The notes under the pieces are model-generated. The model was not told the origin of the DNA and did not search any database. It worked only from the letters and a program-made list of their open reading frames with translations. The position numbers and the translations under genes are program-made. Below, one piece after another: positions 6,324-15,794 of a stretch of 15,927 nucleotides of DNA (positions within the stretch are counted from its first letter, which is position 1; every line of letters begins with the position of its first letter). The stretch is from Chrysochromulina parva (lineage: Eukaryota > Haptophyta > Prymnesiales > Chrysochromulinaceae): NCBI GenBank assembly GCA_002887195.1, contig PJAB01001255.1, positions 1-15,927 on the forward strand, read 5' to 3'.

Positions 6324-9300
6324 ATGATGGAAGGTCTTGTTGGGCCCGGTGATGCCACGCCCATGGAGGAATCGGGTGGTCAAGTTGAGCTCGAGTGCTA
6401 TCCGTTTACGTTCTCGCCGCTGCTGTTATTCTCTTCGGATGGCTACTTTGACAAGGGCCACTCAAACTACAACTCGGTCGCGCAGTTCTTCAGCTCTTGC
6501 CTCGAGGTGGACATGCTCAACAACGTGCTCTACGATCGCAAGAACTTGCTTTACGAGGATCTGCTGGAGCACGTGACAGAGCATCAGATGCTCGTGACGT
6601 GCTGCATCGACGCGCACTTCACTGCCTTCCAGGTGCTTGGGAAGCATTCGCTCATCTTCTACGACCCTCTGAAGCCCTCGCTTGGATACATAAGCAAACC
6701 CGAAGAGTTCAAAAAGTTTGTACTCTTCATGATGCTCAAGTGTGGCTACGGCGACAACACGCACATCCAGGAGAACAAGAATCACTACACCGGCGACAAT
6801 TCCAATCCGACGCGCCGGACCATTTACAACCTGTGGCGCAACATCAACAAGATCGACGGTCCCGACTCACTGAGCGAAGTTCGATTGAAGCCCCTCGGCC
6901 TCAACCTCAACCGATGGCTGCTCATCAACGGCCGGCGCGACCCACGCGCGATGTCGACGCAGCTGACGGGCAACACGTGCTACTTCCAAACGTTCCTGTT
7001 CGCGGTGCTTTGTAAGGTGGGCTGCACCGAGCTGCACGGCGACCTCCAGTCTGTTGACGTGCGCTACCCCGACAAGCTGCGCGATGCCACGAGTGCCATG
7101 AGCCGGCTGCTCCTTGAGTTTTTTGTGGAGCATCGTAGCGGAGACGGCGCCGGCGCTGCTGCTGCCGCCTCGGCGACAAAGGGGCCTTCGTCGACGCTCT
7201 TGTTGCGCCCGCTCTCGAATAGCAACTTGGTCTGCGACTTCCATCGCTACCGTCACGCGAGCTATTTTGGAGTCTTCACGGGATATCTTGAGGAGCTGGG
7301 GCTGCCGGTGCCCGACTATGAGCTGCAGCACTCGCGCACGCTCCAGTACTACCGCGAAACCAAGATGTTGCACACGTACGCGCGCTGCCAGCTTATGGGC
7401 GAGGTGGCCTCCTCGCTCAACACAAAGTCTCTCCAGTCCGTCTGCCAGATCGAAGAGGGCGTCTTCAAGCTCGCGCGCTCGAATTACTATAAGTACCGCG
7501 CGGCCAATCTGATGTTCGGGTTCAACTCGAACATCACGGGCGACATCGGCTGCTTCGCCGAGTTCAACTCGCTGCGCAAGAACCAGCTGCTCGCTTTCTA
7601 CGAGGAGCTCGAGCCGCATGTGAGGCAGTGCGTCGGGGCCAAGCGCGCGATCAACAAGTACCGCGACTACTACTTCATGGCGCAGTTCGAGATTGGGCAA
7701 CGCGAGCTCGTCGACCTGCACCACTACACGTACGAGATCGACTTGGTCTCGATGGCAGGCAAGAAGCACTTCGACGACAAGGCGGTGCTCGCGCGTGTGC
7801 ACGCGGTCAACGAGCTGCTCGTGGGCAAGACGTACTTTTCGACGCAGAAGCTGCCCGACTACGACAAGTTCCTCACGCTTGCCAAGTTCCAGGCGTCGAA
7901 GCACTACGAGTTTTTCCTCGAGTCGTTTATGAGCGCCGCCTTCTTCAACGAGTTTGTCGGGCTCGGGCTGAGCCCCTTCGTACCCGCCGAGAAGGAGGTG
8001 AACGCCCTCACGCAGACGGCGTGGTACTCGGTCGACATGATGTCGAAGCAGTCGTGGCGGCAGGAGTATGAGTTCGAAAAGGAGTGCATCAACCAGATGG
8101 CGCGCTCGACGCTGCGCTCGCACCAGTCGACATTTGGCGCGTCCCAGGACCTCGAGCAAAAGTACACGATCGCGATCCATGTTGGGCAGGGGCACACCTA
8201 TTCCAAATACAACACCCTGATGCACTTCCTGAGCCTGGCCGAAGGCTACTGGCACAACCCAGATCTGAACGCGACGCAAGTCTTCGGTAAGGACATCCGC
8301 GCGCTCCTCGCCATCTCGTGCCAAAAGATCTTCTTCGAGCCGGGCCACTCCTTCTACCACTACGGGCCCATCGAGGCCCCTTCGGTCGGCTACGGGCGCA
8401 ACGACATGGACCTCGCCGTCGCGACATCGGTCGGCGAGGCGATGCCGTACGTGAGCCGTGAGAAGCGCGGGAGCAAGCACATCGTGGCGCTCACGGACCG
8501 CGTGTACGAGTATAACTACCTGCGCTCGCTGATTGTGGGCCTCTTCTCGCGCGCGGCCGGCGTGCGCTTCAAGTCCGACGACATCGTGATCAATCTGTGC
8601 CTGCTCTCCCTGCTCATCGACTTTGGGCTCGCAGAGGACTATGCGTCGCTGCTCAACCTGCCGCTGCTGCAGTCGCTGCGCGCGGCGAGCGGCGACGGTG
8701 CGACCTCAGCGAGGGGCATTCGGACGGGCGGTGCGAGCAGCAGCAGCCGCAGCGACGGTGGCGGTGGCGCGGCGCGCTCAGTCGACAAGCGACAGCTGCA
8801 GGTCGAGGTCTCCAACTGGATCAACGAGTTCGACAAGAAGAACCAGGCCGACCTCGTGGTCACGAGATTGCGCGTGGAGGAACTCCTCTTCGAGGCGAGT
8901 TACAAGTTCATCGTGAACAAGAACTTTTCGGTCAACTCGAAGACGTTTGAGCTCATCCGCTGCCTGAACGCCGACCCGGCCAACCAGCAGTACGTGCTCA
9001 TGTGCAAGCTCTACGTCTCGCTCTGTCAGATCAACAAGAGCGTCGAGGTCGACTATTACAAGGTGCGTTGCAACGGCGACTACCGCATCATCATCCCGCG
9101 CAACTTCTCCAAGGCAACCTCCGAGTACCTCGCGCACTTGACCGAGCAGTATACGTTCTCGGAGAAGGGGGGGCTCGTCCTGTACGGCGAGCTGGCCGTC
9201 TTCGACGTGCGCCCGCTGCAGCCGGAGATCCACCTGCACGTGGTCCGCTTCGACGCAGCGACCCCCGTGCAGTCGATGGTCAAGTACATTGAGATCTCCA

Positions 9301-12300
9301 ACGTGCTGCGCGCCGTCGACTCGTCGTTGCTCGTCGCACCCACTCGGCGTACGAGCGAGACGCTCGCCGCACACCTCGACCAGTACCTCATCTTCATCGC
9401 CGACAACGCGCTGCTCGTTGAGGTCAATGCGGCCAGCGAGACGCGGATCCGGATCAACCGGATCGCGGTGCAGGTGGCCACGATCTTCTTCAACGAGGCC
9501 ATCTCGTTCATCCCGTGCTTCAAGTACGCCGACTCGGAGGACGTCATCCTATTCACCTCGCGAAACATCCACTACTTGGTGGACAAGGCGGGCCAGTTCA
9601 ACGAGAACTACTACGGCATGAAGCACGAGCTCATCGAGCTCATCACCTCCGAGCAGATCTTGATCGACCTGAACGACGAGCACGTGTTCAAGACGTGCAA
9701 GCTCTCCGAGCTACGCACCGAATCGAAGACGGTCGTCTTCTTCCCCGACTACCTGCTGCAGGTGCAGTCGCAGCAGCAGCTCATCAACCTGCTCGACCTG
9801 GCGATCTATATTCGCAACGTCTCCTTCTTCATCCTCGTGCTCGTCTACCTGCGCCGCGCTTCGATCCGGCTCGGCTTCATCGAGAAGGAGAATGGTGTCG
9901 TCAAGATCACGGGCCCATGGAAGGAAGCGATTCGGTACGCGCTCCAACTGAGCTCGAACCCGCAGTACGATGCCATCTTCGAGCGCCAGTTCTTCGACCT
10001 GCGCCAGCACGCCGACCGGCCGCTCACCGAGTTCATCGACGTGCTCTGCGAGAACTTTACGCGCTACCAGCGCTTCGCAGAGGGCGCGTACCAGATCGTG
10101 CCGACCGACAAGCAGAAGGCCTTCTTGCACCACATCCTGACCGCGGACGCCTGCTTCCACTTTTCGGAGGTGGGCTCCGGGAAGACGAAGGTGATCCTGC
10201 CGCTGCTCTGCCAGCTCTTCCTCTCGAACAATGTCGAGGCGCACGAGCGCCTCTCGAGAGGCGGTGCTCCCAAGCACGTCCTTGTGGTCCTTGTGCCCGA
10301 GCACTTGGTGCCCGACGCGCGCGCCCAGGTCTTCCGGTACTGCCTGTCGCTCAACTTCAAGCAGGAGTACCGCGTGTACGACGACATTATGGCGCTGCTA
10401 CACGAGGACGTGCAGCTCGTGCCAAATGCGACGGGGCGCTTCGGGCTGCAGCGCCCCGCGGCAGGAGGTGCCGCTCGCCCGATGAAGCAGATCTTCATCT
10501 CGTCGTTCAACCAGTTCAAAAAGGCGCTCACGTACGACGAGATCTGCGCCAAGGTCCGGCCGCACCGCGAGCACTTTCTGATTGTGGTCGACGAGGTGGA
10601 CGACTTTCTCGACGCAGACAAGCTCGTCTTCAACATCTGCTCCAACAAGGCGAACGCCTTCTCCAAGGGAACACTTGAGCGGTACTTCGAGGTGAGCCGC
10701 GCCCTCTGATGACCTCTGATGACCTCTGATGACCTCTGATTTCATTCCTCATCAGGTGAGCCGCGCCGTCTACCATGGCCGGCCGTTACCGGACGAGCTG
10801 CGTGGGCCTAGCACGGCCAACCCCGAGTACTGGACGGAACTGCATGCGAAGCTCGCGTCCATCCATGTCGAGATTCAAGACAAGTCGCGCTCGATCAACA
10901 AGAGCTTCGGGATCTTCAACGAGCAGACCCTCCGGCACTGCACGACCAACATCGCTCAGGACATTGAGGGCTACCGCTCGCTCATCGCGCGCCCGTACGC
11001 GTCCGTCAACCGCGCGATGCCGGGGAGCTATTACTCGGACGTGGAGCGCACCATCTACCTCACCTACTACATCCTGATGGAGGACGTGGCCAAGTACGAC
11101 GACCTGTTCCAGCAGGAGCGAAAGTTCATCAGCTTCGAGTACTGGCAGCAGCACCTCCACTTCCTCGACTACGACGGCCTCGTGTACGGGCACACGTCGC
11201 TCTCCGCTCTCGTGCTCAAGCATCCCGAGACGCGGGACGGCCTCATGCGCTACTTGTACGAGATCATCTTGCGCCGAATGGAGATTCGTGACCGCTCACG
11301 CTCGGTCAACTCGATCGACGTCATCTTCAACTTTGACTGCATCGGCTTCACCGGCACGCCCTTCATCGACAACTACCCGACGTTTGCATTCCTTCGGAGC
11401 CGGCGTGAGGATGCGATCCCGGACATGATCGACCGCTCCTTTTACGTCTACGCGTCGGAGCAGTTGCCGACCGATGCTTTCAAAGAACGCTTCCAGCGCT
11501 TCCAGGGCAAGAACTCGAATGTGCTTGTCGAGTACGTGCACTCGGCCTTCATGCAAGGCGGCTTGGACGAGCTCGCCATCCTGGCGACGGTCCTGGAGCG
11601 TGAGGCCGAGCAGTGGCTCACCGACCTCGCGCGCACCATGCAGCTCGCCAAGCGCGAGGGGCGCGAGTCGGCCGGGAGCATCGAGAGCGAGGGCGAGGTC
11701 GGCCGGGTGCGTTCACAGGTGCGTTCACAGCTGTCGGGAGCCAAGCCGTGCGCTGAGAGCATGACGGACGAGGGCGGCGCGGAGGCGTCGCTCGCGGGCT
11801 TCAACGTGCTCGTCGATCTGTGCGGCGTCTTCAAAAAGACGACCATCCACGAGGTGCGTGACCTGCTCGTGCGCCATTTTGGGTCGGATCGTTTTCACTT
11901 CCTCTACCACATCGACCAGGCGGATGGGGCGGACCGAGTGCTCTACATGGACTCGGACAACGACGTGCAGTTTGATGAGGAGTTTTACAAGCACCTGTGC
12001 AAGACGTACGGCGCGGCGCTGCGCGAGCGGGTCTTCTTCTTCGTCGACAATCGCAACGTGATCGGCAAGGATGTCCCCTTCCAGCTCGCGTATCAGAAGC
12101 AGTTCGGCCGTCCTCTCTTCTTCAAGTCGGTCGTCCTCGCCCATGACGTGGACGACTTTTCGAAGATCTGGCAGGCGATGGGCCGTTCGCGCACTATGAA
12201 CGCGACGCGCTTCTCGATCTACAAGAGTGGGCTCGAGGTCGGGTGTGGCGCTGTGGTGAGCACTGGCTTGCTCGAGGTCGCGGGGAGTGCCTCGCGCGCG

Positions 12301-13650
12301 GACGCGCTGCCGCCCGCACCGAGCGGGTACGTCGACATCAAGGAGCTCGCGCTCACGCGTCAGCTGTACGTGCACAATTGCGACCGCAAGATGGCGGGCA
12401 ACCTCTCGTCCATCTACCAGACACTCGTGTCGCTCTTCAACCTGTCGCAGGACAAGTTTTACTTCGCCGATGAGATTGTCAACGTGTTCCTCGAGAAGAT
12501 GGAGATGACCATCGGCGCCAAGGTGGCGAAGCACGAGGGCAACCTGAGCCGCGCCATCTGCGGCACGTCGGCGCCACTCTCGATGCTCACGCACATCCTC
12601 GCGACCAAGTTCTCACGCTCCGCCGTCCCCGCCGTATCGAGAGCAGTGCTGAGCCCCGCCGTGGTGCAGACGCTCCTCCGCCACATCGTCACGATGAAGT
12701 TTGAGCAGCGCAAGGCGCTCTCAGGCGATGTGCACGACGAGTTCCTACGGCATCTCTCAGGGGACGTAGAGGGGACCATGGAGATTTCGTATACGAAGCA
12801 GCAGCAGAAGCAGAAGCAGAAGCAGCAGAACAAGAGCCACGATGCCGACACGATGCAGGCTTTCGACAAGCGCAACCAACTCTCGCTGCTCGCCGAGAGC
12901 GACAACTACTTCCACGACACGCTCAGCCCGAGCGCGGACAAGCCAAAGCTCTGGCTCGGGCTGCCCCTCGCGAAGCCCATCTTCAAGGTGCGCTACACCG
13001 TCAAGGGCGAGCGCCGCTACATCAATCTCTTCCCCACAGTCCAGTTCCTCTACTCACACCACATCATGGCCGAGTACATCTCGAGCGAGGTGCGCGAGCT
13101 CGCCGCCGAGATCGAGACCAGCTCCGCGCCGCGGGTGCGTGAGCAGTTTCTGCGCACTGTCGACGACATCGCCCAGGCGGACGTTACAAAGGGACTCGGT
13201 GGCGGCGGCACGTCCGGCGGCGGCTCGAGCAGCGGCGCGGCGGCGCTCGACGTGCAAGTGCTGGCTAGCCACGTGCGCCAAACGCCGCAGTACACGCTGG
13301 CTGGCGTCCGCCCTGGCGTGTACCTGCTCGGCATGAAAGACCAGTTCAACCCACACGACCTACCAAGCCACCCGCTCGCCAACGACATCCAGTTTGTGGC
13401 GGATGAGCTGGGCTTTGTGCTGGTCGACAAGACTGGCGCCAAGGGCAAGGGCGTCGATGCTTTCGGACCCTACTTTGTAGAACAGTACATCCTCATGGAG
13501 CTGCTCTCGAAGCAGGAGGTTGCGCAGACTGTGCTCGATTACTACGTGCAGCAAAAGGAGAAGCTGCAGCGCGGCGTCGAGCGGTACAGCGAGCAGCAGG
13601 GCAAGGGCTTCATTTGCTGGCGGTTTTTTGAGGAGTATCGTGGCAAGTAG
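6324..13650 (+). CDS. giant cysteine-peptidase-like / SF2 helicase-like fusion protein (two exons)
   Basis: Two exons, 6324-10691 and 10756-13650, joined in phase 0, encode about 2420 residues. Near the N-terminus, HFTAF (H98) and LIFYDPL (D114), then QLTGNTCYF (Q213, C219), give the H-D-Q-C order of CE-clan peptidases (Ulp1/SENP type), with Q six residues before C. The GNTCY string also resembles the Cys box of ubiquitin-specific proteases. Further on are helicase-type motifs: EVGSGKT (motif I, K1287), VVDEVDDF (motif II, D1423-E1424), GFTGTP (motif III, T1655) and QAMGRSR (motif VI, Q1929). Residues 220-1280 have no recognised domain. Low-complexity inserts lie near residues 273-290, 788-820, 2137-2150 (Gln/Lys) and 2272-2287 (Gly/Ser). 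A 12-nt duplication at 11707-11730 repeats VRSQ. ATG 6327 has a better context (A at -3, G at +4) than 6324. A role as an ATP-driven processor of ubiquitin-like conjugates is inference. Confidence 0.85.
10692..10755 (+). other. 64-nt GT-AG spliceosomal intron, phase 0
   Basis: The upstream frame meets TGA at 10707-10709 while the downstream frame is open in another phase. Removing 10692-10755, which starts GTGAGC and ends CCTCATCAG, restores one frame: LERYFE is followed by VSRAVYHGRPLP. The intron is 64 nt, so reading through would shift frame as well as stop. AGGTGAGCCGCGCC occurs at both borders (10690-10703 and 10754-10767). The interior is three copies of CTCTGATGAC plus a partial fourth. 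Each copy contains CTGAT, matching the yUnAy branch-point consensus, the last with its A 16 nt before the intron end. The encoded helicase domain continues across the junction just after motif II. Confidence 0.9.
10704..10740 (+). repeat. 10-bp tandem repeat inside the intron
   Basis: CTCTGATGAC is repeated exactly at 10704-10713, 10714-10723 and 10724-10733, followed by the partial copy CTCTGAT at 10734-10740. It makes up over half of the intron and supplies four branch-point-like CTGA sequences. The perfect identity of the copies suggests recent expansion. Confidence 0.95.
11707..11730 (+). repeat. 12-bp in-frame tandem duplication
   Basis: GTGCGTTCACAG occurs twice head to tail (11707-11718 and 11719-11730) with no mismatch, adding four residues (VRSQ) in a charged segment between helicase motifs III and VI. 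It looks like a recent slippage event in a tolerant loop. Confidence 0.9.
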
Positions 13651-14635
13651 GACGACACGCGACGGAAGCACCCTCGGACTGTCGGGGCGGAAGAACGGAT
13701 GCGTGGGGTCCAGGGGCGAGGGACCCGCTGGGCGAGAGTGTAGCTTGAGGCCTTGAGCAGCGCCAGCACGCAGGTCGCAGCGGAGCGGTGTCAGGCTGAC
13801 CCACAGGATGGATGAGGACTAGTTGTCAACTACAAGTGATTCAAGTTGAGGGCCCCGGCGTCCGCATGTGTTACAAAAAGCTGCGTTACGTCGTCGCCGG
13901 CATGTGCTGCTGGGAACGAAGCCTGTCTGACGACGCCGGCGCCCGGCGTCGCGGCGTGTAGTCGTAACACAGGAGCTGGGAGCTGCGCGCGGGCCCCTCC
14001 GTCCGGTCTCGGCACGCGGTGCGGGCCGGAGGCGGTCTGCGCCGACGTGTGAAAAGCGGTCACGCGTCCGGCGCTCAGACCGTCTGACGCCGGTGACGAC
14101 GCTGAGAGACGACGGCCGGGCGGCTACGGGTGGCAGCCGGCACACGCGCGGTGGCCGACGGCACGCCGGGCCCGCTCGCGATTTTTGTAACACTCGCAGT
14201 AACACACGCGATTATTGTACACTCGCAGTATGCTGTATGGCCGTGCTAATATACAAAAAGCTGTGAACATCATGCAAGCATATGACCCGACATATTTTAG
14301 CCGCCGTGTGGCTCCTTTTCATGGCTGATTCCGAGCTCGCGGCGGGTCGGAGCTCGCACGGATTCAAATCCTCCGCGGACGAAACCAATTCGAACCAATT
14401 GGCTCACACCACAAATAAACAGCGCCCCAAGGAGCACGCATGGTGAACACAGCCACACGCCACAGGCCAGGGGCCACGCGTGCGTACCGACCGGGCACAC
14501 GTCGGGACTATGTCGGGACCTTTCCAACACGGCTGACAACCGCTCACGTGTCCTGAAGTACGGCGCGGGTGCGATTGTGAGCTTTCCGTCGGCCGTTTTA
14601 TAGTCACTGACGTGGCGGGCTTAGTCAGAGTTTAG
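13651..14635. other. intergenic region between converging genes
   Basis: About 985 bp separate the stop of the giant gene (+) from the stop of the EF-hand gene (-). The left half is very GC-rich; the right half has AT-richer patches with direct repeats at 14177-14230. TACAAAAAGCTG occurs at both about 13872 and 14254. CCAATT occurs twice near 14385-14400 (GAAACCAATTCGAACCAATT). Open frames on the minus strand (for example 13819-14205) are Arg/Ser-rich with no motif. As both flanking genes end here, it should hold two 3' UTRs, yet its length leaves room for a small undetected RNA or gene. I cannot support one. Confidence 0.45.
14177..14230 (+). repeat. direct repeat pair, about 25 bp
   Basis: CGCGATTTTTGTAACACTCGCAGTA at 14177-14201 recurs as CGCGATTATTGTACACTCGCAGTA at 14207-14230, differing by one substitution and one deleted base. 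The copies are nearly adjacent in an otherwise unexplained intergenic region. Function is unknown. Confidence 0.8.
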
Positions 14636-14659
14636 TCAGCGTTTAGTCTGACGTGGCGG
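14608..14659 (+). promoter_or_regulatory. paired TGACGTGGCGG elements around TTAGTC repeats
   Basis: TGACGTGGCGG occurs at 14608-14618 and 14649-14659. Between them lie three 11-nt relatives (GCTTAGTCAGA, GTTTAGTCAGC, GTTTAGTCTGA). TGACGTGG matches the binding core of several bZIP factors in other eukaryotes, including stress-response factors. The cluster overlaps the stop codon (14636-14638) of the minus-strand EF-hand gene, so it would be an odd place for a promoter; it may serve another transcript or be a simple repeat. The functional reading is speculative. Confidence 0.3.
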
Positions 14660-15745
14660 CGAGAGCGCGTGGCGGGTTGGAGAGACAGCGCGCGCTGTGA
14701 GGGCAGGGGGGGAGCGTGGTGGAGGGATTGCCCACTCTTCAATCTCTCTCGGCGGATGCATGCACATGTTCAAGAAGTTATCGATGGCGCCGACAGGGGG
14801 CCCAGCGCGCATGATGACCTTGAACTCGGCCAGGTCAATCTCGCCGTCCTTGTTCGTGTCGGCTGCTGCCATCATCTGAGCGATTTTTCGGTCGTTGAGG
14901 CCCTTCGGGTACACGCTGAGGATGTACGCCTTCATCTCTTCAGCGTTGATCTTGCCGCTCGTGTCCGTGTCCACCTTGGCGAACGCCGCCTCCAGGCCTG
15001 CATCCGACTTGTCAATATCATCCCCAAAAGCAGCCTGAAAGCCCTGGGTGACGCCGAGAGTGTCGAACGTCTTCTCGAGTCCGACGACCACAAAGCCGCC
15101 GGTAGCCTTGACGCCTCTGCCGACGGCTTCAAGCGTCGCCACCCCTACAGCCTTGATGGCTCCCTCTGATTGGTTCTTGGGTCCAGCTCGCATCATGATC
15201 TTGAACTCGGCGAGGTCGATCTCGCTGTCCTGGTTCGTGTCTGCCGCCGCCATCATCTCGCCGATGGTCTTGTCATCGACGGCCTTCTCGTACACGCTCT
15301 GGATGTATGCCTTCATCTCTGCGTGGTCGATCTTGCCGCTCTTGTCCGTGTCCACCTTAACAAACGCCGCCTCCAGGCCTGCATCCGACTTGTCGATGCC
15401 CTTGCCAAAGACCGCTTGGAAGCCCGCAGTCACGCCCGTCTTCTCGAGCCCTGTGGCGACAAGGCTGCCTGCGGATGCGACTCGGCTCAACGTGGTGGTT
15501 CCAATGGCCTTGGCGCTGTGAACGGTCGCAACGCCGACGGCCTTGATGCTCTCGACTGACTGTTCTACAATGTTAGGGATCAGAGCCCCGGGCGGAGGCG
15601 GCGGCATTGCCTCCGGCAGCATTGCCTCGACCGGCTTCGGCTGCATGTGTTCTTGTGTTGGAAAGCGAGACAGCACGACTGAATCGTGCAAACATTTCCT
15701 TTGGAACATGTACGTTTTCCACTTCAATCTCCATGGCATACGCAT
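14636..15745 (-). CDS. four-EF-hand calcium-binding protein with internal duplication
   Basis: The first in-frame ATG (15745) gives 369 residues. Two modules of about 127 residues each carry a lead segment (IKAVGVAT, GLEKT, GFQAxFG, IDKSDAGLEAAF) and one EF-hand pair. Calcium loops are at about residues 132-143 (DTDKSGKIDHAE), 169-180 (DTNQDSEIDLAE), 259-270 (DTDTSGKINAEE) and 296-307 (DTNKDGEIDLAE). All keep Asp at position 1 and Glu at 12; the second has Ser instead of Gly at position 6. EF-hand pairs bind calcium and usually act as sensors or buffers. The lead segments look amphipathic and might bind lipid, which is inference. The tail is Pro/Ser-rich with two SP sites. No signal peptide or membrane helix is evident. 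The start is uncertain: ATGs at 15739, 15709 and 15646 are also in frame, and an upstream exon is possible. Confidence 0.8.
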   Translation of the reverse strand: MRMPWRLKWKTYMFQRKCLHDSVVLSRFPTQEHMQPKPVEAMLPEAMPPPPPGALIPNIVEQSVESIKAVGVATVHSAKAIGTTTLSRVASAGSLVATGLEKTGVTAGFQAVFGKGIDKSDAGLEAAFVKVDTDKSGKIDHAEMKAYIQSVYEKAVDDKTIGEMMAAADTNQDSEIDLAEFKIMMRAGPKNQSEGAIKAVGVATLEAVGRGVKATGGFVVVGLEKTFDTLGVTQGFQAAFGDDIDKSDAGLEAAFAKVDTDTSGKINAEEMKAYILSVYPKGLNDRKIAQMMAAADTNKDGEIDLAEFKVIMRAGPPVGAIDNFLNMCMHPPREIEEWAIPPPRSPPALTARAVSPTRHALSPPRQTKR

Positions 15746-15794
15746 GCACAAGTTCAACAAGTTAGCGATGGCGCCGACAACGTGCCCAGCTCGC
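15720..15794 (-). repeat. broken copy of the EF-hand module end
   Basis: On the plus strand this stretch (ATGGCGCCGACA, CCCAGCTCGC, and CAATCTC-type matches) parallels 14734-14810 at the 3' end of the EF-hand gene. On the minus strand it translates to RAGHVVGAIANLLNLCM, matching RAGPPVGAIDNFLNMCM at the gene's C-terminal end. It therefore looks like the tail of a third module. An in-frame stop lies a short way upstream, so the copy appears truncated. Part of it now supplies the N-terminus of the annotated EF-hand protein. Confidence 0.7.

Noticed and set aside
6867..8480. Long minus-strand open frame of 537 codons
   Set aside because: It is antisense to the giant gene, is rich in Arg, Val, Leu and Glu as expected for the reverse complement of GC3-biased coding, and has no motif. 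Other long minus-strand frames at 8778-9374, 9711-10304 and 11725-12594 are rejected for the same reason.
10704..10740. C/D-box small nucleolar RNA inside the intron (TGATGA and CTGA strings)
   Set aside because: The strings overlap within a 10-bp tandem repeat, there is no spaced box C / box D pair with terminal stem, and the intron is too short.
10692..10755. Two separate genes, or a frameshifted pseudogene, at the break in the giant frame
   Set aside because: Canonical GT and AG ends, correct 64-nt phase and an uninterrupted helicase domain across the join make an intron far more likely.
13819..14205. Minus-strand frame of 128 codons in the right intergenic region
   Set aside because: The Arg/Ser/Pro-rich translation has no motif and is typical of chance frames in very GC-rich DNA.
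14350..14385. tRNA-like T-arm (GGATTCAAATCC)
   Set aside because: The T-stem does not pair properly and no matching acceptor, D-arm or anticodon arm is found at the right distance.
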